From positions 1-7,085 of the forward strand of contig JAJZZQ010000096.1 in the NCBI GenBank assembly GCA_021797525.1: a stretch of DNA of 7,085 bases. Direction: 5' to 3'. The notes under the pieces are model-generated. The model saw only the letters and a program-made list of their open reading frames with translations, was not told the DNA's origin and ran no database searches. Source of the stretch: Thermoplasmata archaeon (lineage in GTDB: Archaea; Thermoplasmatota; Thermoplasmata; Thermoplasmatales; Thermoplasmataceae). The first letter of the stretch is position 1. Every line of letters begins with the position of its first letter. Position numbers and translations under genes: made by a program. Positions 4,756 through 7,085 of this stretch are shown piece by piece.

Positions 4756-5397
4756 AGCTTGAACTCACTGGATCAGAAATACGCAAAATCTGTCCTGCTC
4801 AAATTGTACGAGGAAGGCAGCTGCCTCAAAACTAACTTGCAGAGTATTGTAAAGAATCTATATTCTCTTGACCGTCTCCTGGACTCTCTCAAGGATGATG
4901 GCCTGGTGAATGTAGAGAAAAAGCCCTTTGGTAAGAACATTCAGGAAATATCACTTACAGAAAAAGGAAAGAGGGTAGCAAAGCAGCTGAAGAATGTTGA
5001 AGAGCCACAAACGGATGTAATTCCATACTCTCAGAGTTTTGAAATAATGAAATTTCTTGAAAAAAATGGCACATCAACAGTTGGTGAAATCATAACTGCT
5101 TATGCCAATTCTTGGGAAACTCTTGAAGTTCTAAGAAAGCAAGATCTCATTCTAAGTGAGATCAATAACAGTGTGTACCCTCCAGTGAACATAATAAGTC
5201 TAACTGAAAAGGGCAAACAGGTAGTTAGGAACCTACAGAGAATAGACAGATACCTGGTCTATATACCGGAAGGCCTGCTTAGGGACATTGAAGAAATCAT
5301 AGGGAAGGATAAATCTTATAGTTCTGCTGAAGAGTTCATAAACAGTGCTGTCCGAAATGCAATTGAAAGATGGAGAAGGAACCATGCAGTTGGATGA
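4747..5397 (+). CDS. Transcription regulator, double winged-helix plus RHH
   Basis: A 216-residue protein in three parts. Residues about 9-85 form one winged-helix domain (ending ISLTEKGKRVAKQLKNVE). Residues about 96-168 form a second, with a closely similar ending (ISLTEKGKQVVRNLQRID), so the two arose by duplication; the ISLTEKGK wing-to-helix motif is typical of archaeal HxlR/MarR-like winged helices. Residues about 168-212 look like an RHH domain: YLVYIP strand, GLLRDIEEIIG helix, SSAEEFINSAVRNAIERW helix. It would bind DNA as a dimer or higher oligomer in the nucleus-free cytoplasm and probably controls the divergent operon and itself. There is no ribosome site, which fits a nearly leaderless start at 4747. 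Specific targets are not shown by the sequence. Confidence 0.85.
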   Translation: MQYSLNSLDQKYAKSVLLKLYEEGSCLKTNLQSIVKNLYSLDRLLDSLKDDGLVNVEKKPFGKNIQEISLTEKGKRVAKQLKNVEEPQTDVIPYSQSFEIMKFLEKNGTSTVGEIITAYANSWETLEVLRKQDLILSEINNSVYPPVNIISLTEKGKQVVRNLQRIDRYLVYIPEGLLRDIEEIIGKDKSYSSAEEFINSAVRNAIERWRRNHAVG

Positions 5398-5723
5398 CAA
5401 ATCATCACAGTCAAATGTCACAATTCACCTTCGTGGCATTACAATTCTTTCTGATTAACCTTCAGTCAAGGGCATGCTGAAACAATTTAGGATAAGCCAC
5501 TTGGAGTGCTCAGCTGATTCTAAAATTCGATGACAGCGGAATCATAATCAACAGGCATTTTTAAAACTCTTGAATAGTAAACTCGTGGCAGGCCTCAGAA
5601 GATCATCCACGTTTATTCAGTTTTCAAACGAACGCATTAAGAACAGCTTCAGTGACAGAAAGATGCATAAGAATGGTAGGATAATAATTGCAGAAGCCGT
5701 ATGGCACTGAACTTTTAAGAAGG
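5398..5723. other. Gene-poor stretch between regulator and tRNA-His
   Basis: These 326 nt hold no convincing gene. A short T-rich stretch (5444-5456 region, caattctttctgatt) could end the regulator transcript. A frame on the plus strand from GTG 5585 to TGA 5710 (41 codons, ending GRIIIAEAVWH) is open back to about 5533 and is preceded by a TATA-like tttttaaaa at 5559-5567, about 22 nt from the GTG. It may be a tiny leaderless gene or a remnant of an integrase or transposase, but I see no family motif. No CRISPR, hairpin-rich RNA or long repeat was noticed. Confidence 0.45.
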
Positions 5724-5766
5724 GGCCGGGACCGGGAATTGAACCCGGGTCCGGGGATCCACAGTC
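5724..5766 (-). other. Putative attachment site (tRNA-His 3' half)
   Basis: The tRNA changes the character of the sequence: compact, mostly unknown operon genes on the left, recognisable chromosomal genes on the right. Tyrosine-recombinase integration commonly uses the anticodon-to-3' part of a tRNA and restores it. The exact core cannot be defined because the second att copy would lie beyond the left edge, and no integrase is in view. Confidence 0.4.
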
Positions 5767-5796
5767 CCCAAGGATGCCCACTACCCCACCCCGGCC
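5724..5796 (-). tRNA. tRNA-His (GTG anticodon)
   Basis: A complete cloverleaf can be folded by hand. The acceptor stem GCCGGGG pairs with TCCCGGC (last pair G-U). An extra G at -1 (5796) pairs with C73, the identity mark of tRNA-His. The anticodon stem GGGGA/TCCCC encloses CTGTGGA with anticodon GTG, and the T arm is CCGGG-TTCAATT-CCCGG. The CCA end is not encoded (CCT follows), so it is added after transcription. The gene's 3' end faces the regulator and operon, the orientation expected when an element has integrated at a tRNA 3' end. Confidence 0.95.
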
Positions 5797-5824
5797 ATGG
5801 CACTTCTCCTGATTTTAAGCATCT

Positions 5825-5833
5825 TAATTATTG
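5825..5833 (-). promoter_or_regulatory. Possible TATA box of tRNA-His
   Basis: On the minus strand, aataattaa is centred about 33 nt before the mature 5' end, which would put transcription start a few bases upstream of the tRNA. A second AT-rich candidate, gcttaaaatc (5811-5820), is rather too close. Read-through from the methyltransferase gene, which ends 66 nt upstream, is also possible. Confidence 0.35.
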
Positions 5834-5861
5834 TTTTCATGCAGGAACGGGCAGAAGCTCA

Positions 5862-6467
5862 TTACATTACATCTGTTGAGAAGAACACAGCAGGGATCTT
5901 CATGTATTCCCTGGTATGATGGGAATACATCCTGGGGACAAGGATGCTGACCTTTTCCTCGCGCTTGATTTTGCCTTTTGCTGACAGAAATTCTCTGACA
6001 AAATCTGACGATTTTTCATTGTGGATGGAATATACATGATTGGAAAATTCCACAGCCCTGGAAAGGAATATCTGATCTGAATGAGGGTTTACAGACCCGA
6101 ACGGGGGGTTCATCAATGTTGTATCAACTTTTTCCTTCATTTCATAAACGTCAGAGTTTATGACTGATACAGGATATTCCCGGCAGTTGCGGACAGCCTT
6201 TGAAGCCTGCACTGGGTCTATCTCAATGGCAACCACATGGCTTGCCCCAAGCATTGCTGCCGCGCAGGCAAGAACGCCAAAACCGCAGCCCAAGTCTGCG
6301 ATACTCTTCCCGGATATATTGCCATCCAGATAGGCCGTCACAGCAACGTGGGCAGCAAGTGCCGAATCAGTTGGATACTGTTCCAGTGAATTATTAAAAC
6401 TATCCGGCTTATCAAGCCCCTGAAGCTTAATCTCAAGGTCTTTCTGCGATCTTATACGGAAGCTCAT
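5862..6467 (-). CDS. METTL5-like (COG2263-type) N6-adenine RNA methyltransferase
   Basis: A 201-residue SAM-dependent methyltransferase. Motifs seen: LEQYPTD (28-34), a conserved N-terminal segment of this family; the SAM-binding loop DLGCGFGVL (58-66); the acidic IEID end of strand 2 (81-84); and the catalytic NPPFG (120-124), typical of enzymes that methylate the exocyclic amine of adenine. This set matches the archaeal COG2263/METTL5 group; human METTL5 makes one m6A in 18S rRNA, and an rRNA target is inferred for the archaeal enzyme. Length is normal for the family. The ATG directly follows the stop of the 107-residue gene (TAG-ATG), so the two form an operon. It belongs to the chromosome and is a marker for the flank of the element. 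Confidence 0.9.
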   Translation of the reverse strand: MSFRIRSQKDLEIKLQGLDKPDSFNNSLEQYPTDSALAAHVAVTAYLDGNISGKSIADLGCGFGVLACAAAMLGASHVVAIEIDPVQASKAVRNCREYPVSVINSDVYEMKEKVDTTLMNPPFGSVNPHSDQIFLSRAVEFSNHVYSIHNEKSSDFVREFLSAKGKIKREEKVSILVPRMYSHHTREYMKIPAVFFSTDVM

Positions 6468-6791
6468 CTAATGTTCTGGTGAACCAACTGCCAGGTCAAC
6501 AACTTCTCTGGCCTTCCTGGCTGACGCTTCCTGGGTCTCCCCTCTGCTCAAAAATATCTTCTCTATCTTCCTTATGGCACGCTGCCTTCTCCATGTGCCC
6601 CTTTCGTGGGCGGCCAGCACAATATATTCGGCAATTTCCCTGTCCACATTGATCCCGAATCTTTCCCTGATCTTAATCTGCCAGACGGGAATAAGAACGT
6701 GCGGGATTTCCCTTAGATTAGCAGATTCCCTGCGCCCCTCTATTATCTTGTTCAGGTTGTTCTCTTTATTCGGTTTAAGAGGAAGAGCCAT
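6468..6791 (-). CDS. Hypothetical basic 107-residue protein, leaderless
   Basis: First gene of a two-gene operon with the methyltransferase. It starts at ATG 6791 with no ribosome site, and a TATA-like ctttatc lies about 26 nt upstream, which predicts a leaderless mRNA. The protein is Arg/Lys-rich and helical: an N-terminal basic tail (about 1-28), a central segment IPHVLIPVWQIKIRERFGINVDREIAEYIV in parts (29-58), then ERGTWRRQRAIRKIEKIF and a C-terminal helix. The composition suits RNA or ribosome binding, and pairing with an RNA methyltransferase points the same way, but I do not recognise the family. Confidence 0.8.
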   Translation of the reverse strand: MALPLKPNKENNLNKIIEGRRESANLREIPHVLIPVWQIKIRERFGINVDREIAEYIVLAAHERGTWRRQRAIRKIEKIFLSRGETQEASARKAREVVDLAVGSPEH

Positions 6792-6811
6792 TACCGATAA
6801 ATGATCAGGTT

Positions 6812-6822
6812 AGAGATAAAGG
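6812..6822 (-). promoter_or_regulatory. Promoter TATA element for the 107-residue gene
   Basis: On the minus strand acctttatctc is centred about 26 nt before the ATG at 6791, the usual archaeal distance from box to start, so transcription should begin at or next to the start codon. Confidence 0.5.
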
Positions 6823-6841
6823 TTGTGTAGGTAGATCAATA

Positions 6842-6859
6842 TGAAATTTTATTGAAAAA
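6842..6859 (-). terminator. T-rich terminator after argF
   Basis: Directly after the argF stop the minus strand reads tttttcaataaaatttc, with two T tracts and no GC hairpin, the usual form of an archaeal intrinsic terminator. It separates argF from the next promoter. Confidence 0.55.
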
Positions 6860-7085
6860 TTAAGAGAGAAGGGTGTGCAGTATGCCCTTGGCAGTGTGCA
6901 GCCTGTTCTCTGCTTCCTGGAACACCACGCTGTGCAGGCTCTCAATGACGTCGTCCGCGACCTCGAGCCCGCGATGCGCGGGAAGGCAGTGCATGAAAAT
7001 GTAATCCTTGCTTGCCTTTTCGACCAGTGCCGAGTTAACCTGATAGCTGCCGAAAACCTTCTCTTTCTGTTCTTTCAGTTTCTCT
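6860..7085 (-). CDS. argF: Ornithine carbamoyltransferase, C-terminal part
   Basis: The last 74 residues of the enzyme, which joins ornithine and carbamoyl phosphate to give citrulline in arginine synthesis in the cytoplasm. The signature [10 protein letters not shown], with the Cys of HCLP that contacts ornithine, is complete, followed by the typical end ADDVIES...[18 protein letters not shown]. The gene begins beyond the right edge; its stop TAA is at 6860-6862. A normal chromosomal gene, with GC-richer codons than the element genes. Confidence 0.95.
   Translation of the reverse strand, partial: EKLKEQKEKVFGSYQVNSALVEKASKDYIFMHCLPAHRGLEVADDVIESLHSVVFQEAENRLHTAKGILHTLLS

Overview
The window looks archaeal, most likely a euryarchaeon of the Thermoplasmata type. 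Signs are TATA-type promoters with little or no leader, GGTGA/GGAGG ribosome sites on genes inside operons, a tRNA-His gene without an encoded CCA, and a METTL5-like (COG2263-type) RNA methyltransferase. The lineage is inferred from these features and was not tested by any search.

There are two parts, and the tRNA-His gene at 5724-5796 (minus strand) separates them. To its right (about 5797-7085) is ordinary chromosome, all on the minus strand: the 3' end of ornithine carbamoyltransferase (argF), a T-rich terminator, a leaderless 107-residue conserved-looking hypothetical protein, and a methyltransferase that follows it without a gap.

To its left (1-5723) is what looks like one end of an integrated plasmid or virus that used the 3' end of tRNA-His as its attachment site. 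A 216-residue regulator (two winged-helix domains plus a ribbon-helix-helix tail) is read on the plus strand. It diverges from a minus-strand operon that runs from 4683 past the left edge. The two start codons are almost exactly symmetric about one TATA-like tract (4708-4721). A 12-bp direct repeat lies across each start codon.

The operon has almost no spacing, and many stop and start codons overlap as ATGA or GTGA. In order it encodes a 47-residue RHH protein, a 33-residue microprotein, a 697-residue AAA+/DUF3631-like ATPase (probable replicative helicase), a 74-residue protein resembling the GINS B-domain, 81- and 49-residue small proteins, 118- and 93-residue acidic proteins, an 83-residue Hfq/Sm-like RNA-binding protein, a 162-residue Cys-cluster protein with a CPLDP motif, a 35-residue microprotein with a strong ribosome site, and the start of another protein cut by the window edge. 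Several of these are very short and easily missed. I read the operon as an early, regulator-controlled replication module. The gene for the ATPase also carries a 9-nt tandem repeat array that could serve as iterons or an origin.

No integrase, second attachment site, capsid or conjugation gene is visible. Whether this is a virus, plasmid or satellite cannot be decided from the window.
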